Shown here piece by piece: positions 55,729 through 63,955 of a stretch of 64,000 nt of DNA. The DNA lies in the NCBI RefSeq assembly GCF_963678635.1, contig NC_087071.1, forward strand, positions 45,807,095 to 45,871,094. The letters are read 5' to 3'. Position numbers and translations under genes: made by a program. Position 1 is the first letter of the stretch. Each line of letters begins with the position of its first letter. The DNA is from Symsagittifera roscoffensis. Lineage: Eukaryota > Xenacoelomorpha > Acoela > Convolutidae. The notes beneath the pieces were generated by a model, which searched no databases, was not told where the DNA came from, and saw nothing but the letters and a program-made list of their open reading frames with translations.

Positions 55729-58700
55729 TCAATCAACTCCCTTTTGCCGAATGATCTTTATGCATTCTCCCAAAACAGGAGTGGGGATACGATCCACCAC
55801 GAACCTGACAAAGCAAAGGGCATCTTTGCGCTTAGCCCATGCTATCGCAGAATCGTCTTTCGAAATCAACGCTCGCAGAGCTTTCATCAACTCCAGTTCC
55901 TGCTCCCGTGATTTCGAATCATTACTGGCTTCATACTCCGCTCTCTTGATGCCCATCAAGCACCAAGCCAACCGTACTTGCAGATCAGTTCTCACGCAAG
56001 GATGAGCCAGGTATGCCGCCACTGTAGCAGGTGCATGCATCGCCTCGTCGAAGTATCTCTGGAGGGCCGCCCTCCACGAGATTTCTAGCAATTTCTCCAA
56101 TCCGACTTCATTCGCTTCAGAGGACATTACCGTTCCGTATTCTTTTCGATTCAAGTTCGAATTCTCCGTGAGCTCTTTCAGATATTCCTGCATGACTCGC
56201 TTCTCGCTCCAAGCCATCAGGTGCCCTCTCGCGGAGTTCCTCGCTTTCAACATCTCCACATAACCCCCTGCCGGATCTCCCATGTGGACCACCGATTCCG
56301 GCACAGTTATTCGACTGTACTCGACCACGTCGAGTTGTCCTTCCAGTTTCAACTTGGTCATGTTGATTCGCGAGGGTCTATAATCTTCAAGTCCTCCAGA
56401 TCCACATTGACTGAGGATTTCCATTTCTAACTTAGTGTCTGCCAGGGTTCGCGCCGTCTTCTTCGATCTCGTGGCGGTTATGGTCAGACCTGCCAAGAGC
56501 ATAGGGGGTATCAGGTTTTCTTTTTCTCCCCCGACTGGTGTCGCACCATCTCCTTGCCCGCTCTCGCCTGAACGACCCGCACTAATCAGAGAGGTCACCA
56601 CTGTCTTGGCTTTTGACTTCACCACCCTCTGGTTCACGACTCGACTCCCTGACTTTCCTTTCAGTCTCTTCAGCCCTTTTTTGGCTCGTCTAACAAGTAA
56701 TTTCTTTGTGCCCTGCTGATCATCGGCACTGTCTTCTGTAACTGACTCGGTCAGAACATCCGACTCCATGGAGTTCACTATTTTCTCCAGGACCTCACGC
56801 ATGATGGGTTGATTCAATCCCACCTTCATTATGGATTGTGTCCCATATCGTCGTATCACGTCCCATGATTTTTCCATGAAGTTCACTCGGCTCCAGGTTG
56901 CTCCTGTCTTGCCTTCCTGTTCCATTTGATATCTTTCCCATTCCTCTTCTGGTAACGTACTGAGGAATGATATCTTCATTGACTCTTCTATTTTCCTCCT
57001 CCTCGGTGATTCATGAAGCAGTCTCTGCGGATCCCTGCTTCGGCACTCTCTAGCCTGGCTTATTGGGTCCATCGGAGATAGATCGGCCGACGCCTCCTTT
57101 GTAGGAGACATGAAGGACGATGGTGCCATCAGCAATAAACTCCCATCGACTTCCCCATCGTCGTCTTCACTGAACCGGTATTCTAGCAAGTCCCTCTCCA
57201 ACGCTCCTAGATTGGTCTCTCCCGGTTTTTCAGTCTTACTTCCGGTCTCGTCATCATTATCGTCCTGATCCATCAATTCATCATCACCTGCATCAGGTTT
57301 TGGCCTGGGTCCTGAAGGTCCTTGTCGTGAGTCAGTGCCCGAGTCCTGCCGAGCCGGTACGGTCATGTCTCCTGCATGATAAAACAACTCATCATTCACC
57401 AGGAATTCTACAGATTCCTCGCCATGTGGTGCTAGGTCCTCTATCGTTATATATGAGCCCCCTCTGCTCTCCTTTGCCACTTCCATCATCACTACCTTCA
57501 CTTCTCCTGACCACTTCAGTCTTGATAAGTCATCCGTGGGAGAATACACTTCATTCCACATTTCGGCCGAGACCTCTGGTCTCCTGGAAGGTAGTGCCTT
57601 GATCTTCTTCCTACTCCAAGCATCAGGAAATGAGAAGTCGAATGTGTGCGCGGCTGCCACATTCCAGCCGATGAAGCGCGGCTCCATCCCTTCACTCCAC
57701 TTCAACATTCTCTTTTCTGCATCACGAGCTGCTCCGATGCGAGGGGCAATGATGGGAGATTTGACTCCCAACAACATCCTCCTTATCGGTGGATATCGAG
57801 GGCATTGGTCCGGCAGCGGCCTGGACCCAGGAAGCCATGTTTGCTGATTCTCTTTCGCGTGTGTGTAGGCTCCTGGCAATTGAGCTACTCTCACAGCCTC
57901 TCCGGTATCTTTCACCACTGGCCTCAAATTCCAAAGTTTTGGGTTAAACTGGATGTGGGACAGATCCTCACGGCCCATTCGGCACTTGAAGTGGTTGTTG
58001 AAGTCCATCAACACCCAGCCTGGCTCTGCTATTCTTCCGAACAGCCTATCGTCGCTAGCCAGCCTTCTCAGTTCACTCTGCTCTACCCAATTCAGCACGG
58101 AACAATCCATGACTGAGACCAGGTTGACATACAACACCGAATTCCTGTATGCCTTCACTTGAACGTCCGGGAACGCGAAAGTTATCACCGGTCCATACAC
58201 CACTGTGACGAATTCCCGCAATCCGTGGACCAGAGCCAACGGATCGATCCGCATCATGACAGCCAAGTCTGTCAGTAAGGGCATGCCACAATACTGCTTA
58301 CATTCGCCTGCGTTCGTCGCCACCTTGTCTTCTCCCGTGACGCTTCTGTTCTGTTGCAAAAGGTATTGAAGCAGGAGAGTCCTCCAATCCTTCATCTTCC
58401 TGAACGAGGCGGTTTCCAACTGCGCATTGAACTCGCGACTTGTTCCCAGGAGTTGTTCAGGGTAACGCAACAGCACAAGCAAGTCACCCAGTCGACCGTA
58501 GGTCATGGCAATCAGAGTCAGGAGTCCATCCAATCTCAAATCTGCCAACGCTTGGGTAAAGAGGTTTGCCGATCCTTTCACAAAGTTTTCATGACCAAAT
58601 GTCACGTATAATGCTAGCACCAGGCCAATCGACAACTTCCTGATGTCCTTGACGAAACTCGCGATCAGGTTCCTAGATGCCTTCGGATAGCACGTCGATA

Positions 58701-59139
58701 GGAAAGATGGCGTCCATCCCACTCCCATTCCACCCAAGATAGCATCTGATCGTTCATACTGTGCCTGAGTGGCCAGCACGTCAGCTTGGAACTTGTCCAG
58801 CGACATCGTGTTAACGTCCTGCATCAGTTTCAACATCTTGCCTCCAGCTAACTCCCGGGCATCAAATAGATTCTTTAGATACGCGTGTATCTCTTTAATT
58901 ATTGCCGGCTTATGCTCAAACGCGTCCTCACCCAAGGTGCACAGCCTCGGTGACAAATACAACCATACGTTGTTGTGCGGCTTCGTACGCAAAGCCATTG
59001 CCATGAGGTCCTCCTCCGCTGACGTCATGTTCTTTCTGATCATCCTTCCCTGCTCATTCTCTGCCTGATCCATCTGTCTGAACCAGAGATCATTAGCCAC
59101 CTGTTGTACTAACAGATGATCGTCATCTACCCCTGGTCT
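55729..59139 (-). CDS. Giant unknown protein, N-terminal 1.1-kb-codon segment
   Basis: The frame is open for about 1,135 codons after TAA (59,140-59,142). The first ATG is at 59,073. The first half (about 1-560) is an ordered, hydrophobic-rich region (phrases LRLDGLLTLIAMTYGRLGDL, PVITFAFPDVQVKAYRNSVL, WNVAAAHTFDFSFPDAW). About 590-690 is acidic and disordered. A basic patch at about 797-835 (KKLLVRRAKKGLKRLKGK) could bind nucleic acid. The last 250 residues are helical. It ends at TGA 55,729-55,731, but the frame continues coherently, so it probably joined the following segments into a protein of about 1,800 aa. I do not recognise it. A structural or nucleocapsid-like protein of a large element is one possibility. 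Confidence 0.75.
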   Translation of the reverse strand, partial: RPGVDDDHLLVQQVANDLWFRQMDQAENEQGRMIRKNMTSAEEDLMAMALRTKPHNNVWLYLSPRLCTLGEDAFEHKPAIIKEIHAYLKNLFDARELAGGKMLKLMQDVNTMSLDKFQADVLATQAQYERSDAILGGMGVGWTPSFLSTCYPKASRNLIASFVKDIRKLSIGLVLALYVTFGHENFVKGSANLFTQALADLRLDGLLTLIAMTYGRLGDLLVLLRYPEQLLGTSREFNAQLETASFRKMKDWRTLLLQYLLQQNRSVTGEDKVATNAGECKQYCGMPLLTDLAVMMRIDPLALVHGLREFVTVVYGPVITFAFPDVQVKAYRNSVLYVNLVSVMDCSVLNWVEQSELRRLASDDRLFGRIAEPGWVLMDFNNHFKCRMGREDLSHIQFNPKLWNLRPVVKDTGEAVRVAQLPGAYTHAKENQQTWLPGSRPLPDQCPRYPPIRRMLLGVKSPIIAPRIGAARDAEKRMLKWSEGMEPRFIGWNVAAAHTFDFSFPDAWSRKKIKALPSRRPEVSAEMWNEVYSPTDDLSRLKWSGEVKVVMMEVAKESRGGSYITIEDLAPHGEESVEFLVNDELFYHAGDMTVPARQDSGTDSRQGPSGPRPKPDAGDDELMDQDDNDDETGSKTEKPGETNLGALERDLLEYRFSEDDDGEVDGSLLLMAPSSFMSPTKEASADLSPMDPISQARECRSRDPQRLLHESPRRRKIEESMKISFLSTLPEEEWERYQMEQEGKTGATWSRVNFMEKSWDVIRRYGTQSIMKVGLNQPIMREVLEKIVNSMESDVLTESVTEDSADDQQGTKKLLVRRAKKGLKRLKGKSGSRVVNQRVVKSKAKTVVTSLISAGRSGESGQGDGATPVGGEKENLIPPMLLAGLTITATRSKKTARTLADTKLEMEILSQCGSGGLEDYRPSRINMTKLKLEGQLDVVEYSRITVPESVVHMGDPAGGYVEMLKARNSARGHLMAWSEKRVMQEYLKELTENSNLNRKEYGTVMSSEANEVGLEKLLEISWRAALQRYFDEAMHAPATVAAYLAHPCVRTDLQVRLAWCLMGIKRAEYEASNDSKSREQELELMKALRALISKDDSAIAWAKRKDALCFVRFVVDRIPTPVLGECIKIIRQKGVD

Positions 59140-60381
59140 TTACTTCAGCAATCTGGCGAAGTTGGACAGCTCCAACCCCAGAACCTCATCTAGCACCAAC
59201 CGAGTTGTGCTACAATCTCTGAGCCCCTGTATGGCATTCGAAATGTCAGCCCAAACGGCGGGAAGCTCAGATCGGGACGGGTAGTAATTGTCCGGGTCCA
59301 CTACTCTGTTTGGGGCAGGAATTATCACATTGAACCTCCCCTCTGCTATTGTTGTGACCATTGTATATACAAATTGGAGGGGTTCTGGTAATGCAGCGTA
59401 CCCTGGTGACAATACAAAGATCACCTTCACCACATTCATGGTGAAGCGTTGTCTTGCTGCTGCCTCTACCTCAGCCATCGCCGAGAGCAGTGTCATTATC
59501 GCCTCCCCTATAACCTCGTTACTCGGGATCGACCCATCCGTCAGACGTGACAATAAGCCCCTGCTTTGCAGATGATCATTTGAGCCTGCAACCACTATTA
59601 CCTGCGGCTCCATACTGACCACCCTTCGCACACTTATCATCATGCCGATTGCTTGTCCCCAGTCCAATTTAGGTGCCGTCAAGAAAATCACATCGGGCCA
59701 AAACAGAGAACGGGGCGTGTAGAGATAATCGGAGCCGGCCACAATCAGATACTTGGCCGCCTTCATGTCCAAGGGATCATAAGCTGCAAAAAGGCCATCG
59801 CCTATTGGGGCCTTCAGTTTCCCATATCTCTTATCGTCTCCAACCACTGTTGTCGTTCGGGGGTAGTCCCTCGAATACTCGCCAGGCGTCTGACCGGGTG
59901 GTTTAGCGAACTGCCTGTACATCTTGTGATGCTTGTTATTGGGCTTGTTCTCTGTCTGGAACTTGCCCTTGCGAGCAGGTGGTGTCTTTTCCCGGGTCCT
60001 ATCTCGAACATCGGTGAGCGACCGGGTGTTCAAAGGTCCAAAGGTATTGTCATGAGGCAATCCATTCAAATCCACATGTCGGAGTGAGGTCGAGGAGCTG
60101 AATTGCTCCTGCTCTGCTAACAGCCAATCCACGCCCGGTATCCGATAAAGTCGCGATACTGTGGGACTTTCTCCGCCAGTCATTCTCATTGCGTCCTCCC
60201 GACACGTCAAGGTATTCATGTTCAATTTCGCCGACATCTCCGTCTTATACTGACCCCAATGACTAGGATCTGATCTATTCCAAAGCAGCCCGCTGCCTGA
60301 TTCGATTCCCTCCGCTGGCACGTACTTGTAGACGGTCCTGCTATCGAAGCAGGATTTGTCGTGGCAGGCGGATCGTTCCTC
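59140..60381 (-). CDS. Second SGNH-like domain protein
   Basis: The frame is open from after TAG (60,382-60,384) to TAA (59,140-59,142). The first ATG is at about 60,237. It overlaps the end of the preceding SGNH frame by about 160 nt and is offset by -1, so it may be the continuation of that protein. Counting from a GTG at 60,321, residues 110-160 are basic and low in complexity. Residues 188-360 show the rhythm of an SGNH hydrolase: YLIVAGSDYL (where GDS is expected), VIVVAGSNDHL (GxND block), VIFVLSP and a final DPDNYYPSRSELPAVWADI. The nucleophile block reads GSD instead of GDS and the DxxH block is not intact, so it is probably catalytically dead or altered. It is in frame with the giant protein beyond its TAA. 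Confidence 0.6.
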   Translation of the reverse strand, partial: EERSACHDKSCFDSRTVYKYVPAEGIESGSGLLWNRSDPSHWGQYKTEMSAKLNMNTLTCREDAMRMTGGESPTVSRLYRIPGVDWLLAEQEQFSSSTSLRHVDLNGLPHDNTFGPLNTRSLTDVRDRTREKTPPARKGKFQTENKPNNKHHKMYRQFAKPPGQTPGEYSRDYPRTTTVVGDDKRYGKLKAPIGDGLFAAYDPLDMKAAKYLIVAGSDYLYTPRSLFWPDVIFLTAPKLDWGQAIGMMISVRRVVSMEPQVIVVAGSNDHLQSRGLLSRLTDGSIPSNEVIGEAIMTLLSAMAEVEAAARQRFTMNVVKVIFVLSPGYAALPEPLQFVYTMVTTIAEGRFNVIIPAPNRVVDPDNYYPSRSELPAVWADISNAIQGLRDCSTTRLVLDEVLGLELSNFARLLK

Positions 60382-60815
60382 CTAGACGCGGTCTGGGAGT
60401 TATTCCTGTTGTTCTGCTCCACTGATCTCCCGAGTCGGCTTCCAATCGATTGCGGCCTGGGAGGAGGAGCAGTCCCTAGCCTGTCTCTCACGTTTGAGCT
60501 CGGAGCAACGGTTGCGGCTGCAACCGTCTCTGTTGCCAAGGGCCCCAGACGGTTGACGAGGGATTCGGGCACGGTTGTCCTTATTCTACTTCCTCCGGTC
60601 GAACTGGTCCGAGCCAGAGGACCGGTCGCCCTCGACTCTTGCTCCGCTTCCCTCAATTGCGTCTGAAACACATCATTAATCCAATGCCTCCCTCGTTGGG
60701 TATTGAAGTGTACTCCATCTCTAGTGAGCGCGATGTGATCAATCATGCGCAGCATGTTCTCGAGATCTGGAGTCGCAACTCGCCAGGGTTGTTTCTCACC
60801 AGACTGCGGGTCATT
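60222..60815 (-). CDS. SGNH hydrolase C-terminal block and Pro/Ser/Arg-rich linker (-1 frame)
   Basis: This frame overlaps the SGNH ORF (open from 60,815, overlap to 60,743) and is offset by -1. It starts the missing end of the fold: TRDGVHFNTQRGRHWIND contains the D-x-x-H catalytic block (Asp codon at 60,719-60,717, His codon at 60,710-60,708). It is followed by a Ser/Pro/Thr/Arg-rich linker without defined fold. The first 325-codon frame therefore needs a -1 shift within 60,815-60,746 to be a complete hydrolase. A sequencing or mutational indel and programmed frameshifting are both possible. I see no classical X-XXY-YYZ heptamer at the overlap. Confidence 0.7.
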   Translation of the reverse strand, partial: NDPQSGEKQPWRVATPDLENMLRMIDHIALTRDGVHFNTQRGRHWINDVFQTQLREAEQESRATGPLARTSSTGGSRIRTTVPESLVNRLGPLATETVAAATVAPSSNVRDRLGTAPPPRPQSIGSRLGRSVEQNNRNNSQTASRRNDPPATTNPASIAGPSTSTCQRRESNQAAGCFGIDQILVIGVSIRRRCRRN

Positions 60816-61720
60816 TCATTCCACCGCGTCACGTTGCCATTCATGAAATCTGCAACTATGGTGCCCACCAAAGGATTTGGTGGTATCGTGCACAAGATCA
60901 CAAGCTTGGGTCTGTACTTTTCTTTCAATTCGTTCAAGAGACACACCAATAGAGGCTCCCACTTGCTCTCCGAAGTCACGGGGGCTCTCGAGACGTCATT
61001 GGTCCCCAGCATTATTATTAATGTATCCAGGTGATCCTCGCTCTGGAACTCCATCATTTTGATGACCTGAGCCACTGAGACTCCTCCAAAGGACAGAATG
61101 GTAGTCTGACCATTGACGAAGATCTCATTCAGATCTCTCACCAAACTGTCTCCAATGATCAAATGGCGACTCCCTGGGGGAATTACCTGGTCGTTCGTGG
61201 CGGGGTTCCAGCTCATGTCATTCAGGCAGGCTCGAGGATGCTCGGCTGGCACTTGCGTGGACTGATGACGTGCCATCAGATTATTCCTAATGTCTACTAC
61301 GCGAGACTTCTGAAAGACTCCACCAGGCGCTGACCTCGAGGACGCTATCGTGTGGGGCGCTCGCTCCGAGCTATTTGATGACTGATCACGACGCTGGGAA
61401 GAAACGATCCTACCCAATGTCCGTCCAGTGGTCCGGTTGATCTCCTCCATTGTCGCTCTGGCCACTTGGTTGAACGATTCTTGGAATTGAGGGACGAGGT
61501 AAGTGTCAGAAGGGTCTGGTATCGTGAACCTTTGACTAGAAGCAGACAGTCGTGTCTGCTGAGGAGCCTCGGGCTCTCTCGATGCACGCAAATCCAGAAC
61601 CTCGGTCCCTCTCGATACACACAGCTCCTGAGCTGTTGTCCCGGGGCGTGTGTCGTTGGATCCCTCCGAGGATCTCATGCTCGCCAGGACTTCCGGTGAC
61701 ACTTGGCTCACCTTCGCCAT
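60743..61720 (-). CDS. SGNH/GDSL-type hydrolase, catalytic blocks I-III
   Basis: 325 codons start at ATG 61,718-61,720, which directly follows the TAA of the coiled-coil ORF (TAA|ATG). Residues 1-175 are Ser/Arg/Gln-rich and probably disordered. From 184 an SGNH fold begins: HLIIGDSLVRDL (GDS at 190-192, nucleophile Ser192), ILSFGGVSV (Gly block, about 212) and IIMLGTNDVSR (GTND at 239-242), then VILCTIPP. SGNH enzymes hydrolyse ester bonds of lipids, carbohydrates or acyl groups. Related esterase domains are known in ORF1 proteins of some non-LTR retrotransposons. Block V is encoded in the overlapping -1 frame. Confidence 0.75.
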   Translation of the reverse strand: MAKVSQVSPEVLASMRSSEGSNDTRPGTTAQELCVSRGTEVLDLRASREPEAPQQTRLSASSQRFTIPDPSDTYLVPQFQESFNQVARATMEEINRTTGRTLGRIVSSQRRDQSSNSSERAPHTIASSRSAPGGVFQKSRVVDIRNNLMARHQSTQVPAEHPRACLNDMSWNPATNDQVIPPGSRHLIIGDSLVRDLNEIFVNGQTTILSFGGVSVAQVIKMMEFQSEDHLDTLIIMLGTNDVSRAPVTSESKWEPLLVCLLNELKEKYRPKLVILCTIPPNPLVGTIVADFMNGNVTRWNEMTRSLVRNNPGELRLQISRTCCA

Positions 61721-62362
61721 TTACAGCTCCGTCAGGTGCTTTATTTCATCCTCCTTATAAGCCACCTGTAGATCTTCGTATTTCTTCTTCCATTCGTCCC
61801 TTTCTCGAGCTATTGCCCTATACTCCTGGAGTTTGGCACACCGCTCGCTCTGATCTTTCTCCTTCTTTTCCAGCGTCTCGATCGTCTCCGACGTCTGGAT
61901 CTCTATCTCACTCACCCTCACTTTCTTCAAAGGAGGAGCGGCTGTAGGAGAGTCGACCGAATGTGACGGGCCTGGCCCATCACGTTGTCTCTTTGCTCCG
62001 ATGAGTGGCTGCGCCGGTTGGACTGGTAAGGGCATCTCACCTAGCCGGTGGTCCCTCTGTTCACCCAGTCCTGGCTCACGAGCCAGGTCGTGGCCAGACA
62101 TTTCTCCACGCCGCCATCTCATCAGTCGGTTTCGACCTCTCTCGGCGGTCCCGGACTCACCGTAGGCCAACATCAACACGACTTCTGTAGGGCGATTCCC
62201 TCGACCCTCTCGTCCTAGTGCATTGAGGAGTGCGACCACAAACATCGCCAACCCCGGGTCTTCTCGTGTGAAATCACAATCGATCAGCCGCTGATAGATC
62301 TCGTCTAGAGTCGCTCCTAGACTCGCTGAGAGGAATTCCATGAGTTCGTTCTTGTCACCCAT
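61721..62362 (-). CDS. Coiled-coil protein, 213 aa
   Basis: The ATG at 62,360-62,362 follows a 470-nt spacer with hairpins. Residues 1-85 form a compact helical region (phrases LSASLGATLDEIYQRLIDCD, LAMFVVALLNALGREGRG) that I cannot assign. About 90-145 is Arg/Pro/Gly-rich with two basic stretches (GAKRQRDG, PPLKKVRV) that could be nuclear-localisation signals. About 150-213 is a charged heptad-type coiled coil (TIETLEKKEKDQSERCAKLQ onward). It may be a structural, ORF1-like oligomerising protein. Its TAA is immediately followed by the ATG of the SGNH ORF, which suggests coupled translation. Confidence 0.7.
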   Translation of the reverse strand: MGDKNELMEFLSASLGATLDEIYQRLIDCDFTREDPGLAMFVVALLNALGREGRGNRPTEVVLMLAYGESGTAERGRNRLMRWRRGEMSGHDLAREPGLGEQRDHRLGEMPLPVQPAQPLIGAKRQRDGPGPSHSVDSPTAAPPLKKVRVSEIEIQTSETIETLEKKEKDQSERCAKLQEYRAIARERDEWKKKYEDLQVAYKEDEIKHLTEL

Positions 62363-62563
62363 TTCTTATCGTGTTGATTCTTCTTGTCGTGTCGTGTAAT
62401 TCCTTAGTTTGATTCAATTAATTCAATAAACAATTTCTGATCAATCAAGATCTAAAAAACAAGTCGCGACTTAGAACCATCATTTTTGGATACAACATCA
62501 TTCAATTCTTTAAAACTCTCAATTGAAATTCTTTTCTCAATTCTGATTTAAAAATTTAGCACC

Positions 62564-62582
62564 AAGGTGGATCGTCCACCTT
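62564..62582. repeat. Hairpin AAGGTGGA-TCG-TCCACCTT
   Basis: Perfect 8-bp stem with a 3-nt loop. First of three closely spaced inverted repeats in the spacer. Confidence 0.8.
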
Positions 62583-62598
62583 TACCTTTGTCAGAGTA

Positions 62599-62610
62599 GC
62601 ACGAATGTGC
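62599..62610. repeat. Hairpin GCAC-GAAT-GTGC
   Basis: 4-bp stem with a 4-nt loop between the two larger hairpins. Weak alone, notable for its position. Confidence 0.45.
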
Positions 62611-62624
62611 GCTGTCACCTTGAT

Positions 62625-62644
62625 GACCTGGAGTACTCCAGGTC
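62625..62644. repeat. 20-bp perfect palindrome
   Basis: GACCTGGAGTACTCCAGGTC is completely self-complementary. As DNA it could bind a dimeric protein, and as RNA it could form a stem or a dimer kissing site. Confidence 0.85.
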
Positions 62645-62833
62645 CTTTATGATATAAAACATAAAACATAATCATAACAAAAACATAATATAAACATATA
62701 AACATCACACACCTATACTATCACATAAAAACATAATCCCTAATAATGTACCTAAAACCTAACCTAACCTGAAACTTGAGTCCAATTCCTATCAAATAAC
62801 TTAATAAAAACCACTTATCGCCGAGCGCATTTC

Positions 62834-63913
62834 TTAGCATATGCTCAGATAGTATTTTTTATGTAAGTAAACTTCTATGTCAGTCTCTGAAAATATCACA
62901 TGTACAAGAGCGTACAACTCTCTCGGGTGTAGCTTCCCTCTATTGGGATCATAAACTGGTAACGAGAGAGAGGTCACACCTCTCTCAACCAGGAAATCCC
63001 TAAGTCGAGTCAAGGCCAATACCAAGCTCTCCGGATTCACGTGTTGCCTATCAGTAGCTTTCGAAATCAAAAAACACAAATATTTCCCTGGTATCTGTGA
63101 TGCGACATGGGGCAACGCTATCATTCCTCCTACACCAGGCCTCTGTTTCCACAAAAACTCGATATTCTTGTACTCTCTTTTAAAGTCAGCTGCTAGTGCT
63201 GTTTTGAAGCTTACATCCGCCGTTATCGCTATGGCGCACGTGCGTTCCGTGAGTATGAAATCGCTGTCCGTTATGACGATATTGTTCGAATAATGGTTCG
63301 GTAGATCAAAATACGATTCAAAGATTCGTCCAAAAGGTGGTTTCTTAGCATTCTCGCCCTCTGTCTCTAGTTCTCCGGTTTCTCTTGCCGATTTCAATTT
63401 TTTTATTATGAGATTTTCGGTGTGGGTGAGTCCTACCCCCACTCCCCGGACAAAAATATCCATCGACGTCCCCGTTGATCGCCCAAAGTCTAGGAGACCG
63501 AGGTTGGATTGTGGAACACGTAGAGGACCATCTGGGGCGACCCAGTTGGACTCGGTATTGTCATGACTGATGTATTTGACGCCGTCTCTATCGACGTCCT
63601 GAATCGTCAGGATCGGCTCTTTTGGATCTGTCGGCAGATCATGGAGCCATTCGAGCACGCGCAAGTTTGTTAGTTCTTGCTCATGAGTCTGTTCCGCTTC
63701 TGGTTCGAACTCCACTTCCGGTTCTGATCGATCGTCGATCCAATCTTGATCCATATCGTTCACAAGGTCGATTTCTTCTAGCATCGCCACTTCATCCAGT
63801 CCCACCAGCGAGTCTATGACATCACTCACTACTATCCTGTCTACAACGAAGTCCTCACCATACGGATTGTATTTCTTCTGGTTTTTTCCTCTCTTGCTTT
63901 GGCGTGTTTCCAT
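62834..63913 (-). CDS. Macro-domain (TARG1/OARD1-like) protein, 359 aa
   Basis: The ATG is at 63,911-63,913. Residues 1-30 are basic and 45-80 strongly acidic. About 80-200 is a region I do not recognise (phrases VLEWLHDLPTDPKEP, LGLLDFGRSTGTSMDI). Residues 212-352 resemble a macro domain of the OARD1/TARG1 type: ITDSDFILTERTCAIAITAD, then ALAADFKREYKNIEFLW, KYLCFLISKATDRQHVNPE, and LTRLRDFLVERGVTSLSLPV with FSETDIEVYLHKK at the end. These enzymes remove ADP-ribose from proteins or deacylate ADP-ribose. The glycine-rich loop after SLP is replaced by YDPNRGKLHP, so ligand binding and catalysis may be altered. It is the first complete ORF of the minus-strand cluster. Confidence 0.7.
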   Translation of the reverse strand: METRQSKRGKNQKKYNPYGEDFVVDRIVVSDVIDSLVGLDEVAMLEEIDLVNDMDQDWIDDRSEPEVEFEPEAEQTHEQELTNLRVLEWLHDLPTDPKEPILTIQDVDRDGVKYISHDNTESNWVAPDGPLRVPQSNLGLLDFGRSTGTSMDIFVRGVGVGLTHTENLIIKKLKSARETGELETEGENAKKPPFGRIFESYFDLPNHYSNNIVITDSDFILTERTCAIAITADVSFKTALAADFKREYKNIEFLWKQRPGVGGMIALPHVASQIPGKYLCFLISKATDRQHVNPESLVLALTRLRDFLVERGVTSLSLPVYDPNRGKLHPRELYALVHVIFSETDIEVYLHKKYYLSIC

Positions 63914-63955
63914 AGTGAGAGGAAAGTCAGGCTGTATTCCTTTGTCAATTTCGGT

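Larger units (their letters stand above)
62363..62833 (-). other. Intergenic spacer with three hairpins
   Basis: In the direction of transcription this lies between the macro-domain ORF and the coiled-coil ORF. It contains an A/T-rich tract of ACATAA/AACATAAAA repeats (about 62,655-62,735) followed by the hairpins at 62,564-62,644. The last 190 nt before the next ATG are AT-rich. It could be a promoter, an internal ribosome entry region, or a transcription stop-start signal. Confidence 0.5.

Noticed and set aside
53619-59139. Viral RdRp, helicase, protease or capsid in the giant minus-strand protein
   Set aside because: I found no GDD-like motif with RT/RdRp context, no Walker A/B pair and no protease triad; naming a function would be guesswork.
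60743-60815. Classical -1 ribosomal slippery heptamer in the SGNH overlap
   Set aside because: The overlap contains GAAACAACCC-like sequence but no X-XXY-YYZ heptamer, so programmed frameshifting is not supported by the motif.
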